Both the position numbers and the translations under genes were made by a program. A DNA stretch of 64,000 nt, taken from Leptospira ellinghausenii. Lineage in GTDB: Bacteria; Spirochaetota; Leptospiria; Leptospirales; Leptospiraceae. The notes beneath the pieces were generated by a model. That model had not been told where the DNA came from and searched no databases. It worked only from the letters and a program-made list of their open reading frames with translations. Shown here in pieces: positions 27,601 to 35,932 of the stretch (the first letter of the stretch is position 1; every line of letters starts with the position of its first letter). Location: contig NZ_BFAZ01000011.1 in assembly GCF_003114815.1 (NCBI RefSeq), forward strand, positions 15,566 to 79,565, in the 5' to 3' direction.

Positions 27601-30600
27601 TATAACTCTATCATAGCCATCATAATTATACTCTTCCCAATCATCTTCCATCAAACCCGAAATAATAGGATTATATTTACGGTAAAGTCGTCCAAAAGAA
27701 TCATATACCATTCGTTCGGTTAGATTGGCTGATTCATTTAACTGAGTTATCCTACTTTGAAGTTTCCCTTCATGATTCATTATTTCCGTGATGACCGAAT
27801 ACCCACCTTCCGAGTTACGCGACTGCTTGACGACCTCTAGCTTCAGTTCCTCTTTCTTATATGTAAAACTTTGTTTAAGGTTAGGTGCAGAGTCACCGGG
27901 AAGTGTTTCGCTCTTTTCATTCAAAAAAGGATCGTACGATCTCTTTAAGCTCGCTCCGTTTGGCGAAATTTCTTCAATTAATGAATCTGTAAGTAAGTCA
28001 TATCTTTTCTCTGTTCTATGACCTAAACTATTCATTTGCGATACAACATTGATTCCAGAATCTGAATCATATTCAGTTATCACTTCACCGATACCTGGAA
28101 CATTTTTGACCGTATTTCTGCCGAGCATGTCATAACTCATTGTCACTTTCGATTGGTCTGGACTTCCAGAAAATGACACAACTTCAGCAACCAAACTGTT
28201 ATTGGTATAATTAAACTCTTCATCTGAAACTAATTCAGATTGCAAATAACTTTTTATTCTTTTAGGTCTTCCAATAAAATAGTTATCAAAAGAAGTATTA
28301 TTATCAAAATTTGATTCTTCTTCTTTTACCAATATGTTATTGGCGAATTTTTTTTGAGACAAAGCATTGCCATATATGTCATACCCTGCTTCGTATTCTT
28401 CTTTTTTATAAAGATAAGAGTCTATGTAGGATTCTGAAACCTGCGAATTTCTTAATACTAATTCAACACCAAAAGGATTTTTGATTTGATAATTATAAGT
28501 TAAGCTTTTTGCAAGGGTCCCATCCGAATAATAACTCTTTATCGATTTTTCGAGACCGGCAAATTGGGGTCCTGCTTGGTTATATATTATTTCTTTTCTT
28601 AGATTATGTAATAGATTAGTTTCAATTACTTTTTCAAACCCATAATATGCCCGGGAAAATAAATCACCAAGGTGAATTCTAAAATTTTGATAATCATATC
28701 TATCTGTTATGACTTTATCTGCACTTTTCGATTCTATCTCATAAACCTGTTGTTTTGATATTGGAACTGAAAGCTTTGGGTAGGAGCCATTATTAAACTG
28801 GATAGCATTTTGAAATTCTTCTGTCTTTTTATATCGAATTTCAGTTTCAAACCACATCCCATCTGATAGTTTTACAAGCTTATCATGTGAATTATTCAGA
28901 ACTACCGGAGTAACACTTAAATTTCCTCCTTCTGGAGTATCGTAAAGAGCTAATAAGCTAAGGAGACTTAGAAGTAAGCCTGGTGACATTGTTGTTTTGG
29001 GAGCTTTAAATAAGGAAACAAAAGCATCAAACCCCCTTGCATGCATCGCAAAATAATTCTGACTTCTGCGCGTACCATCAACATAGTCCTGAATTGCAGG
29101 GTAATAACTTAAGTAAGGTACATTTAGTAAAAATGCGTTTTTATCAGCCTTTAGATGAATTAGTTCTACTCTTCCATCCTTGTTTAAGTCCATTGCCCCA
29201 TAAAACGAATCAGCTTCTGCCAATGTACCTCCACTGACAAAGCCTTGTCCGTTCCCATAATTGACAGCTACTCTCGATCCATCAAAAGCTAGTAAGTCGA
29301 CCTTCCCGTCTCCATTCACATCAGCAAATGTTTTAGTTTTAAGAATTTCATCTCCAAAAACTTCTCCCTGGTAAACCATTCCGGAAAGATAACCTTGATT
29401 AACTCCTTCCGCAAAACTTTTCCCTAAATTTAAATAAGTATAAAATAATCCATTGGGTAGTAATACGCAGAAATCAGGTCTACCGTCACTATTGATATCT
29501 GCAAGCCATCTGTTGTATCCTTCCTCTTTAATATTCCCATTGCCCGTGTAGATTCCACCCATTCGATACTCAATGGAATTACCGGAGCTTAAGAATATTT
29601 TTCTTATAACTACCTCGCCGTTTAAAATATGTACAAACTCAGGCTTTCCATCAGAATCAAAATCAATAAACTGCCCCATTTTTTCATTTATAAAGATTGG
29701 GCCAATGTCTATATGATTTTCGCCAGAAAAAGAAGTACCTTGTGAGTAACTGATTGAAATCGTTGTATCATTAATCTTTTTTATATAATCTGAACGTCCG
29801 TCTCCGTCCATATCAACAAGACCCCCCTTCCAGGTTAAATCAGGAGGACTAAATAGAAAATCAACGGGCGGGGTAACTAAACTTAAATTTGATATCAGAT
29901 ATGGTTCAGTATAATAGCCATTCCGCGCGAAGGTAACTAATACATTTTGACCATTCGAATATGCTAAGTCTACGTTTCCATCTCCATCAACATCCCCCCA
30001 AGACATTGTAGAAAAACTATTATAACCTATACCATGCAAATTCGGAGATACCGTGGATTCATCCATACTTGTTGTTGGATTTTTAATTGTGACAATTCTG
30101 AACGAACCTTCATCTTCATTACCTACAAGTCGAACTCCTTCCAAGCTTCCATCACCATCCGTATCACCGAAAGTTAGAAGATTATTTGGACTTCTGGTTC
30201 CTGTCATACAAGGAAGCCACCACGTATTCTGAAATTGACTGCAAAGCAAACCATACCTTGCTTTTTCGGTCTGGCAGACCAATAGACTCGCTGGGTTTGG
30301 CATATTACATACCATAGTGTTGAATGCCAAACAGTTTAGTGTACCTAGGTTGCATTCAAATTTATCTTGCAATGGCACTCGTGAAACCGCAAAAAGATTT
30401 GGAATTCGTTTCTCAACTTTTGATCCATATACAGATTGTGTTCTCTGGCTATAGGTTAATTGAATATCAAAGTATTTGCCATCTCCAAAGTTATTTGATT
30501 CTTCGCGAGAAATCGCAATTAATTGTGCTTCTCCTAATAGATTTGTAGAATAATCAAATTTATATAAACGGACAGTTACTCCAGCTACTTTTACTCTAAT

Positions 30601-31320
30601 CTCGCTTATTAATTGGTTATCTTGCGATTGAATAAAATTCGTATATTTCTTTGCGTTATCGTCATTGTCTCGATATTCGAATGAGATTTCTCTGTTTTGG
30701 TATGCAATTTTTGTAACAAATATACCTGCACTGCTATTCGGTTTCCCATATGTTACAGTATATCCAACACCAAAAGTGTCCTTTACGCTCGTTAGCCGCC
30801 ATCTTTGGACCTGATCTTGGCTATACAATGAATTTTCAGTTTGATACTGATCGTTGCCCCCAAATGTATAAATCAACCCGTTTTTGTCTTTCGCTTGCCA
30901 AGTTTTCGAGTCAAGTTTCTTGAATATAAATAATGATTCAGGTTTAGTTCGATAAATATTTAATGTATTCGAGGGGACTAGCTCTCCACCTAGTGTAGAT
31001 GTAAAGCGCTCGATCCCATGATCATACGATCCGCGAACATCTCTTTCTATGTAATGATTAAGATTTAAATCCCATCCTTTTCCTAATAACCCAGTTGGTA
31101 ATTCCGAATTATACGAAAGTTGCAAATTAGGTGCTATTTCTTTTAGGGCAACAGGCAGCTCAATCGGGAAAGTAGTAATAGCATTCCCGAACTGATCAAC
31201 CGAGATTGTTGGTAAATTTTGAGGAATTTTTTCGTTCCAAAAATCCATCAAGGTAAAACTTGAAAACGAAAAAAACGCAAAAGATAATAGTAGTATATTC
31301 TTTAATTTTGATAATTTCAA
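24601..31320 (-). CDS. Giant Rhs/YD-repeat surface protein with SpvB-like N-terminus
   Basis: 2239 residues. Signal-type N-terminus, then an SpvB/TcB-like opening (ISVDQFGNAITTFPIELP, GLLGKGWDLNL) near residues 40-100. FG-GAP/VCBS repeats follow at about 385-760 (GDTDGDGS, GDVDGDGN, DMDGDGRSD, DINSDGRPD, DVNGDGKVD). YD repeats run from about 1060 to 1720 (YDMLGR, YDSRGR, YDGLSR). The Rhs core (YYMKARYYDPFIGRFLTGD ... NPIKYNDPTGYG) is near 1940-1992. An odd segment at about 1790-1830 holds two hydrophobic stretches and GVENCSFLG, an internal lipobox-like site. The unique C-terminal tail (about 248 residues, two hydrophobic helices near 2165-2205) is where such proteins carry a toxin; I cannot name the activity. 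Confidence 0.85.
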   Translation of the reverse strand: MKLSKLKNILLLSFAFFSFSSFTLMDFWNEKIPQNLPTISVDQFGNAITTFPIELPVALKEIAPNLQLSYNSELPTGLLGKGWDLNLNHYIERDVRGSYDHGIERFTSTLGGELVPSNTLNIYRTKPESLFIFKKLDSKTWQAKDKNGLIYTFGGNDQYQTENSLYSQDQVQRWRLTSVKDTFGVGYTVTYGKPNSSAGIFVTKIAYQNREISFEYRDNDDNAKKYTNFIQSQDNQLISEIRVKVAGVTVRLYKFDYSTNLLGEAQLIAISREESNNFGDGKYFDIQLTYSQRTQSVYGSKVEKRIPNLFAVSRVPLQDKFECNLGTLNCLAFNTMVCNMPNPASLLVCQTEKARYGLLCSQFQNTWWLPCMTGTRSPNNLLTFGDTDGDGSLEGVRLVGNEDEGSFRIVTIKNPTTSMDESTVSPNLHGIGYNSFSTMSWGDVDGDGNVDLAYSNGQNVLVTFARNGYYTEPYLISNLSLVTPPVDFLFSPPDLTWKGGLVDMDGDGRSDYIKKINDTTISISYSQGTSFSGENHIDIGPIFINEKMGQFIDFDSDGKPEFVHILNGEVVIRKIFLSSGNSIEYRMGGIYTGNGNIKEEGYNRWLADINSDGRPDFCVLLPNGLFYTYLNLGKSFAEGVNQGYLSGMVYQGEVFGDEILKTKTFADVNGDGKVDLLAFDGSRVAVNYGNGQGFVSGGTLAEADSFYGAMDLNKDGRVELIHLKADKNAFLLNVPYLSYYPAIQDYVDGTRRSQNYFAMHARGFDAFVSLFKAPKTTMSPGLLLSLLSLLALYDTPEGGNLSVTPVVLNNSHDKLVKLSDGMWFETEIRYKKTEEFQNAIQFNNGSYPKLSVPISKQQVYEIESKSADKVITDRYDYQNFRIHLGDLFSRAYYGFEKVIETNLLHNLRKEIIYNQAGPQFAGLEKSIKSYYSDGTLAKSLTYNYQIKNPFGVELVLRNSQVSESYIDSYLYKKEEYEAGYDIYGNALSQKKFANNILVKEEESNFDNNTSFDNYFIGRPKRIKSYLQSELVSDEEFNYTNNSLVAEVVSFSGSPDQSKVTMSYDMLGRNTVKNVPGIGEVITEYDSDSGINVVSQMNSLGHRTEKRYDLLTDSLIEEISPNGASLKRSYDPFLNEKSETLPGDSAPNLKQSFTYKKEELKLEVVKQSRNSEGGYSVITEIMNHEGKLQSRITQLNESANLTERMVYDSFGRLYRKYNPIISGLMEDDWEEYNYDGYDRVIGIINSKGERISISYSPNQLVTTSSIFSATGELVHTIEIEKNILGQEIRRTMNGSTHTMSYSARGNIAKITDPSGNQISYEYDSRGRKVSQTDKSSGNIEMKYDMLGRLSRTIKSDGTVTDFNYDGLSRIISQMTGGKTISYVYDVGGATSQSYPVGRLTQVNDGNLTTLMDYDLRGNVIRQKKMMDDVNLFVESEYDTNNNPTLIRYPEGTVVHYSYGSGGHLNKMTLDSADGNSVDQLLVKYEGPFLEEDRFVIKKITGNGVESTIEIDKKFKRLTGLRTKLADGFLEQNLKYEYDPAGNISKIQDKNREDRTQNFEYDSLNRLVKSVGKYGEELYEYSADGNLLKRGEVTFKYENLNKPHLVTEARSPQIGTFHYSYDSNGNMVNRNGDVHSYDSNNLLTSINTAGGTSIRYYYDHSGNRIKKDVGNGKQINYTLFGDAFEITREEGIPESATLYLKGLKGEPLAQIAVPDVQFLRDENFSSLTPWDKILSLNFSVFDCSKTKMDCEVYRKNKFDSLIFKPLRKHLTRENIKFGSYSLQFAFLGFLFIFVHKQKRPYFSIYIMPVMRYANVILLFSFMIGVENCSFLGIGGNGDEKPLTLFPTHVSDSAPSVNDEGNDYFPGTGTIVPPISSNSFSGISFQHADHLGSVSFLSDSKGNPLSGGDWTGRSRIAYKPYGLIHRTDSGGPDISKIKYAGQTEDKESGLYYMKARYYDPFIGRFLTGDKKLFSKQVNGLNRYMYTNGNPIKYNDPTGYGRQSPYFSAVVVYMLSEGMNESDRLLLTSAAFRTYRGNERGRQSYIEKTFGQNASHLGKPHISKALQYALAAYYLLPAENDLDKVRNLFMGFTMGKKAGGSYNDIQGKKEERIHIGKSWKMAFMGYMLWKDKPDVLRFVAAGYRTGNKVDKLDRPYADSKAFFNGLKQAFSSEAILSLIIQIVTLVVMIVVFDVSIPIIVLSSIGIAMNFSSIALSGDYGASEEISQNDGEDNRDINFGVTDR

Positions 31321-31856
31321 AGCGAACCCCAGAGCCTTTACCTACAATAACACGTGTTTCATAATAAATTAAAATTTAGAAACATAGGTCAATGTTTTTT
31401 CGTACAACTTATATATTCTAAAAAGTTTTATTTGTAATCGAAAAGGCTTAGGATTTGATGCCAGCAAAAAGCTATTATATTAATAACAGTTCAGATTAAT
31501 TTTATTTCAGAAATTTCAAATTATTTTGAATTTCGCATTTTTTTTTCAGAATTAATAAAACAGAAATATCACAGACCATTGCGGAAAACATTCCGCAATG
31601 GTCTGTGATAGAAAAAAGGCCTTTATTCCCAATTCGAAATTCTATAATCGAAAAAGTGGATGATTTTAAATTACTACTATGTCACCTAACGCCTGAAACC
31701 ATTTACAGTCATTGAAAAAATTAGGGATAATTAAATCTCTGTAAATGAAAATACGGCCTTTTTTAGGAACCATATAAAGAACCTCTTTAAGTACCTTACA
31801 TAGAACACTAGCGTAAACGAAAAAGATTTCCTTTTTCAAATACACAAAAGAAAGAC
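31321..31856. other. Intergenic region between Rhs and terminase genes
   Basis: No convincing gene. It contains the 20-bp perfect hairpin at 31567-31610, a short terminator-like hairpin at 31819-31837 (GAAAAAG...CTTTTTC) just after the terminase stop, and AT-rich sequence upstream of the Rhs start that probably holds its promoter. Confidence 0.55.
31567..31610. terminator. 20-bp perfect inverted repeat
   Basis: Left arm 31567-31586 and right arm 31591-31610 are exact reverse complements around a 4-base loop AACA. The inner part (GACCATTGCGGA...TCCGCAATGGTC) is a relative of the hairpin at 4697-4725. It lies 250 bases after the terminase gene and 250 before the Rhs gene. A bidirectional terminator is likely; a protein-binding site is the alternative. 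Confidence 0.55.
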
Positions 31857-33548
31857 TTAATAACCTCGCCTTCTTAATTGTTCTCTTCGAAGCTGCTCAA
31901 TAGACTTTCCAATTGTAACTTGCGATTCTTGATGCAACCCTGCTTCCCGTTCCCTTGCCTTCGCTAACTGTTCTGGTGTGACTATACTTATCATATTCCC
32001 CATTTGTTCTACAATCAATCGATGAGCCATCTCCAATGCGTCAGGACCATCCAGTTTCTTGTAAGGGAATTCGTTTAGCATTTCAAAAAGTAAATTGGAA
32101 TCGGATCTGAGTAACATGAGGCCAGTTGCAATTATAGTTTGCAATGCCCCTTCGATTCGTTTGATCTTATCTCCAGTGTTTGGGATCCCAACCATTGGAA
32201 CAATGATTCGATCTGTGGGTGATAATCCTTGCCCGTTGTTTGGGTTTACACACAGTTCATTCCAGTCTTCTAAATGCCGTTTAAACGCGTCCAGGAAGTA
32301 TTCCTGCCCTCCACTGGTCTCAACACCCGCAACTGTCCATGGAAACGCTCTGAGAGCCTTTACGAGGTCAATTTGGATCTGATCTGGAGGTCTTCTAGCA
32401 ATGTCTGAATAGAGTTCGTAGAATTTTCCCTGTGGAGAAAGTCCAACACCGACAATTGCGGAATAATCTGATCTCTGAGTCTTCCCAAGCGAAAGATCCA
32501 CTGCCAATCCAAGAGTCCATCCTTGAAATGATTCCGGCCTAACAAATTCGTAAGTTTGAATTCTACCTTTGAATTTCTGATCGATCTCTGCGAGTATGAC
32601 GTTCTGCCTTTCTCTTGCGAAAGAGATTGGATCGACTTCTCTTTCCTTTAGAAGCATCGAGAGAGGTGCCCCGGCTTCCCAAGTAGAATACTCGGATCCA
32701 TCTGGACGAGTTCCAATGGCAGAGAATTTCTTACGATTCCAATCCCAATACTTTTTGGTATCGTTGTAGATAACTTCTCCTACGCAATTTGGTGAAAGAG
32801 TTGTGTAAGACAAAACTACATCGATACCCCATTGAGCTCCGAGCTTCAATGCCGCCCGATCGAACCAACGATATTTTTTTTGCATTCTGGAATCTGATTC
32901 AACGTCCTTCTCTTCATCCGGATCATCGACAATCAAAGCGTCTGGCCGATATTGTCTATACCGAGTTCCACGAATGGCATTAAGAAAGCCTTTCGCAATG
33001 ATCCTGGCACCTCCCCTGAAAACGATATCCAAATCATTCCAAGCAACATTCTGGCCTTTCTGATCTTTTGCAGGCCTTAGTTCAGGAAAGTCAGATACAA
33101 GCAGTTCGTTATCTTCACACTCATCCACAATCTTTTGGAGAAAACCTTTCGCCTGTGTGAGTGAGGCACTGACCATGATCACAAAATGCCAATCACGCCT
33201 AAGCACCAACCACATGACACCGCATAAAGAGAGAATGGTTGATTTTCCAAAACCTCGGGAGAGAGCTCGGATTATTTTCATTGGCCCCCTACCCTTCTTT
33301 CCGGCAAAGGCTTGTATGTCCTCTATCAATTCCAATTGCTGTTCCCCAAACTCAGTAGAGAAGTAGTGAGCAAAATAAGTATTGAGAAAGACTCGAAAAC
33401 TTTCTATGGCCTTTACTCTTCGTAAGGTGGCGGGATTCCCTTCTCCGTATTGTGCTTTTTGTTTTTCTAAAAATCGCTTGAGATAAATTTCAGCGACTTT
33501 GGCAGGATACCTTTTTAATTCCTTACGCAATTCCTCGATTTGGATCAT
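31857..33548 (-). CDS. terL: Terminase large subunit
   Basis: 563 residues. Walker A SRGFGKST near residue 97, Walker B-like ALIVDDPDEE near 205, motif III-like YTTLSPN, and nuclease-domain acidic residues in AVDLSLGKTQRSDYSAIVG near 345 and PDALEMAHRL near 510. It cuts and pumps DNA into the prohead through the portal. Overlaps the probable small subunit by 4 bases (ATGA). Family identification is clear. Confidence 0.9.
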   Translation of the reverse strand: MIQIEELRKELKRYPAKVAEIYLKRFLEKQKAQYGEGNPATLRRVKAIESFRVFLNTYFAHYFSTEFGEQQLELIEDIQAFAGKKGRGPMKIIRALSRGFGKSTILSLCGVMWLVLRRDWHFVIMVSASLTQAKGFLQKIVDECEDNELLVSDFPELRPAKDQKGQNVAWNDLDIVFRGGARIIAKGFLNAIRGTRYRQYRPDALIVDDPDEEKDVESDSRMQKKYRWFDRAALKLGAQWGIDVVLSYTTLSPNCVGEVIYNDTKKYWDWNRKKFSAIGTRPDGSEYSTWEAGAPLSMLLKEREVDPISFARERQNVILAEIDQKFKGRIQTYEFVRPESFQGWTLGLAVDLSLGKTQRSDYSAIVGVGLSPQGKFYELYSDIARRPPDQIQIDLVKALRAFPWTVAGVETSGGQEYFLDAFKRHLEDWNELCVNPNNGQGLSPTDRIIVPMVGIPNTGDKIKRIEGALQTIIATGLMLLRSDSNLLFEMLNEFPYKKLDGPDALEMAHRLIVEQMGNMISIVTPEQLAKAREREAGLHQESQVTIGKSIEQLRREQLRRRGY

Positions 33549-34186
33549 ATCGCAAGGTCATTCCCAAACTTTTCCGCGAGCGCAGTTGAAAGTGCCTGAA
33601 CTGCTTGTTCTATCTTTTTGTCTTCTTCCTCTTTGTCATCAGACTTAGGAAGTCGTCCCGTTTTTTCTAAATAAGCGAAGGCTAATTTTCCGGCCTGGAT
33701 CTTATCCTCAAAGTCATAGTCACCTGATGCTATCTCTTCTAAGATTCGAAAAAATCCGACGGCCACTGGAACGGAATTTTGGCGAATATGCGATAAGAGT
33801 TCCAGTTCAATTTCATCGGCATATTTTCGGAATGGTTCACAATGCTTATAATTCCATCCGAACCAATCTCGAGCTCTCCCAATCATAGGACCAATGTGCG
33901 TTTTATATTTTCCAGCACGGAAAAGTATTAATCCAGATTCTTGAAATGGGGAGACTTCTGGAAATTCTCTGTAAAGAACCACGGCTTTGTTTTTTGGAAT
34001 TGGTTCAAATTCTTTTCCTCCCCTACTCTCTAAAAAGATCTCCTCTGGTTCTCGACTCGGTATTGTATTTTCGGTCGAGTTATTTGAGATTGTTGAGTCA
34101 GGATTTTCCCATGATTTAGAACTACCTTTCTTCACCACACGTTTGCTAGGTGCTTTTTTCCGAGGGATTTTCTTCTTTGGTGCCAT
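33545..34186 (-). CDS. Probable terminase small subunit
   Basis: 213 residues. A very basic N-terminus (MAPKKKIPRKKAPSKR) is followed by a flexible region and a helical core (KTHIGPMIGRARDWFGWNYKHCEPF). The ATG follows site F by one extra base. It is the direct partner of the large subunit by position and overlap, so DNA-recognising small subunit is the natural guess; there is no obvious helix-turn-helix match. Confidence 0.6.
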   Translation of the reverse strand: MAPKKKIPRKKAPSKRVVKKGSSKSWENPDSTISNNSTENTIPSREPEEIFLESRGGKEFEPIPKNKAVVLYREFPEVSPFQESGLILFRAGKYKTHIGPMIGRARDWFGWNYKHCEPFRKYADEIELELLSHIRQNSVPVAVGFFRILEEIASGDYDFEDKIQAGKLAFAYLEKTGRLPKSDDKEEEDKKIEQAVQALSTALAEKFGNDLAI

Positions 34187-34187
34187 C

Positions 34188-34224
34188 GGGAAGTGACAAG
34201 TTGCAGTAAAATACTACCTGTCAA
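34188..34224 (-). promoter_or_regulatory. Late-type bipartite promoter motif, site F
   Basis: Minus strand TTGACA (34224-34219), 19 bases, then TTGTCACTTCCC (34199-34188), one G and ATG at 34186. The extra base puts the ATG out of frame with the TTG of the motif, another sign that the motif is not selected as peptide. It drives the terminase pair. Confidence 0.7.
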
Positions 34225-34269
34225 CGAAAAACGCATTGACCACTTACAGTGATTTACTGTAATGAAGTA

Positions 34270-34428
34270 ATGCCTAGAATAACTTTAGATTTGGATGATG
34301 ATTCCTATGAGTTGCTTGAAAGTGATCGGGGAGAGATGTCACAACAGAAATATATGATTCGGTTACTGAAAGAGTTTCAGTTACATATATCAATCAAAAG
34401 ACGAAAAAAGGAAGGAAAGAATGGGTAA
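34270..34428 (+). CDS. Small ribbon-helix-helix-type protein
   Basis: 52 residues: PRITLDLDDDSYELLESD, then GEMSQQKYMIRLLKEFQLHI and a Lys/Arg tail. A beta strand followed by two helices is the Arc/CopG plan. Its stop overlaps the start of the AbiC-like gene by 8 bases (34421-34428), so they are likely co-translated and it may be the repressor of that pair. Confidence 0.5.
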   Translation: MPRITLDLDDDSYELLESDRGEMSQQKYMIRLLKEFQLHISIKRRKKEGKNG

Positions 34429-35230
34429 ACGTGAAAAATTTCGCTATTCTATCATTAATATAAATTGGTTCAAAATAGTATTGATTTCTTTCTCTTTGGT
34501 AAGCATCGGGATTATTGGGGCAGTTTTTCTATTCTATTATTATCATTTCCCAATGCTAACAGATGATAATGAATTATGGGCACATTTTGGCGATTTTGTC
34601 GGTGGGACCCTGAGCAGTATTTTTTCTTTTTTTACATTCATTGCAATATTATACACTCTTCATTTACAGCGGGAAGAATTAAGCCTAAACCGGGAGGAAT
34701 TAAGACTTAACCGATTAGAATTGCAAACTGCTAACAAAGAAGCTGGAAATCAAACTCGCATTGCATCTAAGCAACTGGAAAACTCCATTAGGCAAAAGAA
34801 CGAAGAATATTTGCTTAATTATATGAAAGTATACTCTGAAATCGAACTAAACTTAATTCATCGCGGTTTCCCTAATACAACAGGTGCGGCGTTAATAGAA
34901 AGTTTTTTAAATACAGATAGTAAGATAAAAGTAACTACGAAACTCATTTCTATAGAAGATGCTGGAATGGCGATATCGACTAAACTCATATTAAAATATC
35001 TAAATTGCTTAGAGTATCTAATCTATTGGGATCTTTTACAATGCCGTAGTGAAACTTTTGATAGTATTGTTGATTCCGAACATCAATCTTTCTCTTCTGA
35101 TTATTCCCCATTTATAAAATCTTTTTGTAACGATGCAACGTTTGTCCATTTGAGAAAATCTGGTATCATTGCTAAAATGAAAATAGAAGACCAATTCCCA
35201 AATATTGCTAGATTTATCAATCAGGTATAA
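34421..35230 (+). CDS. Putative AbiC-like phage abortive infection protein
   Basis: 269 residues. Two transmembrane helices (about residues 14-40 and 66-85) flank WAHFGDFVGGTLSSIFSFFTF, the hallmark of the 'putative phage abortive infection protein' family, followed by a coiled-coil of LQREELSLNREELRLNRLEL. The rest is helical and cytoplasmic. Members are membrane-anchored exclusion proteins; on a prophage this would protect the lysogen from other phages. Family recognition is good, activity is not shown. Confidence 0.65.
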   Translation: MGKREKFRYSIININWFKIVLISFSLVSIGIIGAVFLFYYYHFPMLTDDNELWAHFGDFVGGTLSSIFSFFTFIAILYTLHLQREELSLNREELRLNRLELQTANKEAGNQTRIASKQLENSIRQKNEEYLLNYMKVYSEIELNLIHRGFPNTTGAALIESFLNTDSKIKVTTKLISIEDAGMAISTKLILKYLNCLEYLIYWDLLQCRSETFDSIVDSEHQSFSSDYSPFIKSFCNDATFVHLRKSGIIAKMKIEDQFPNIARFINQV

Positions 35231-35244
35231 AAAGCAAAATTGCC

Positions 35245-35541
35245 ATGCCGAACTGGAAAGAAATTCAAATGGATAGAGTAAAAACACTTCACTGGGAAGC
35301 GCAGGAATTTTATACTTCCCTAAAGTTTGAATCATTAAAATCCTCTGTCCTTCAAATCCTAGCTCATAAAACAGAATTATACCATAGAGAACATGGGGAA
35401 AGTGCAAACATTATAGTAATATCCCCTGAATTTAGGATATTGATTGGAAAGGATATTTTAGATTTCAGGGGTATCCCGATAATTTATTCTCTAAACCTTA
35501 CTTCAGAGACTAATTTTGAAAAATCTATTCAGGTGTTTTAG
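35245..35541 (+). CDS. Small protein downstream of AbiC-like gene, unknown
   Basis: 98 residues, start 14 bases after the AbiC-like stop. It has a helical N-half and a beta-rich C-half (ANIIVISPEFRILIGKDIL). Its last 17 bases overlap the convergent gene on the other strand. It could be part of the same small operon. Not recognised. Confidence 0.5.
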   Translation: MPNWKEIQMDRVKTLHWEAQEFYTSLKFESLKSSVLQILAHKTELYHREHGESANIIVISPEFRILIGKDILDFRGIPIIYSLNLTSETNFEKSIQVF

Positions 35542-35932
35542 GTGAATCTTCTTTCTCTGATTGTGTAGTTTTAATTTTTAGAGCATTCACTAGAAAATCG
35601 ATTTTCTCTTTCAAACCACTTATCGTATAAGCTTGAAAAGCTAAAACTAAAGCAGATAAAATGGCCGCGATAGGAGATGCATATTTGCTAAATTGCTCGC
35701 CTCCGGAAAGGCCAACTTTCGCATTCTCTCTTCTGTTGTATCTTTTCCTTTCCTGTGCTACTTCTTTTTCCGGAACTATTTCCAATGCACTTAATTGAAA
35801 AGTGTAAGAATTTATCTCTCCACCATCGATTGTCCACGTAACTTCGCAGTTATACTCTCTTAGTTGAGTGACTGTCATTAGCTGGTTACCTCCTTTCAGT
35901 TTTACCGTGGATCCAACTTTGAAATCACTCAT
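35525..35932 (-). CDS. YodC-like domain protein with C-terminal membrane helix
   Basis: 135 residues. Residues 1-55 (FKVGSTVKLKGGNQLMTVTQL ... FQLSALEIV) match the YodC/DUF2158 fold, a short beta-barrel of unknown function. A hydrophobic helix at about 90-108 (ASPIAAILSALVLAFQAYTI) follows. Start overlaps the ParB-like stop by 4 bases. Confidence 0.6.
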   Translation of the reverse strand: MSDFKVGSTVKLKGGNQLMTVTQLREYNCEVTWTIDGGEINSYTFQLSALEIVPEKEVAQERKRYNRRENAKVGLSGGEQFSKYASPIAAILSALVLAFQAYTISGLKEKIDFLVNALKIKTTQSEKEDSPKTPE

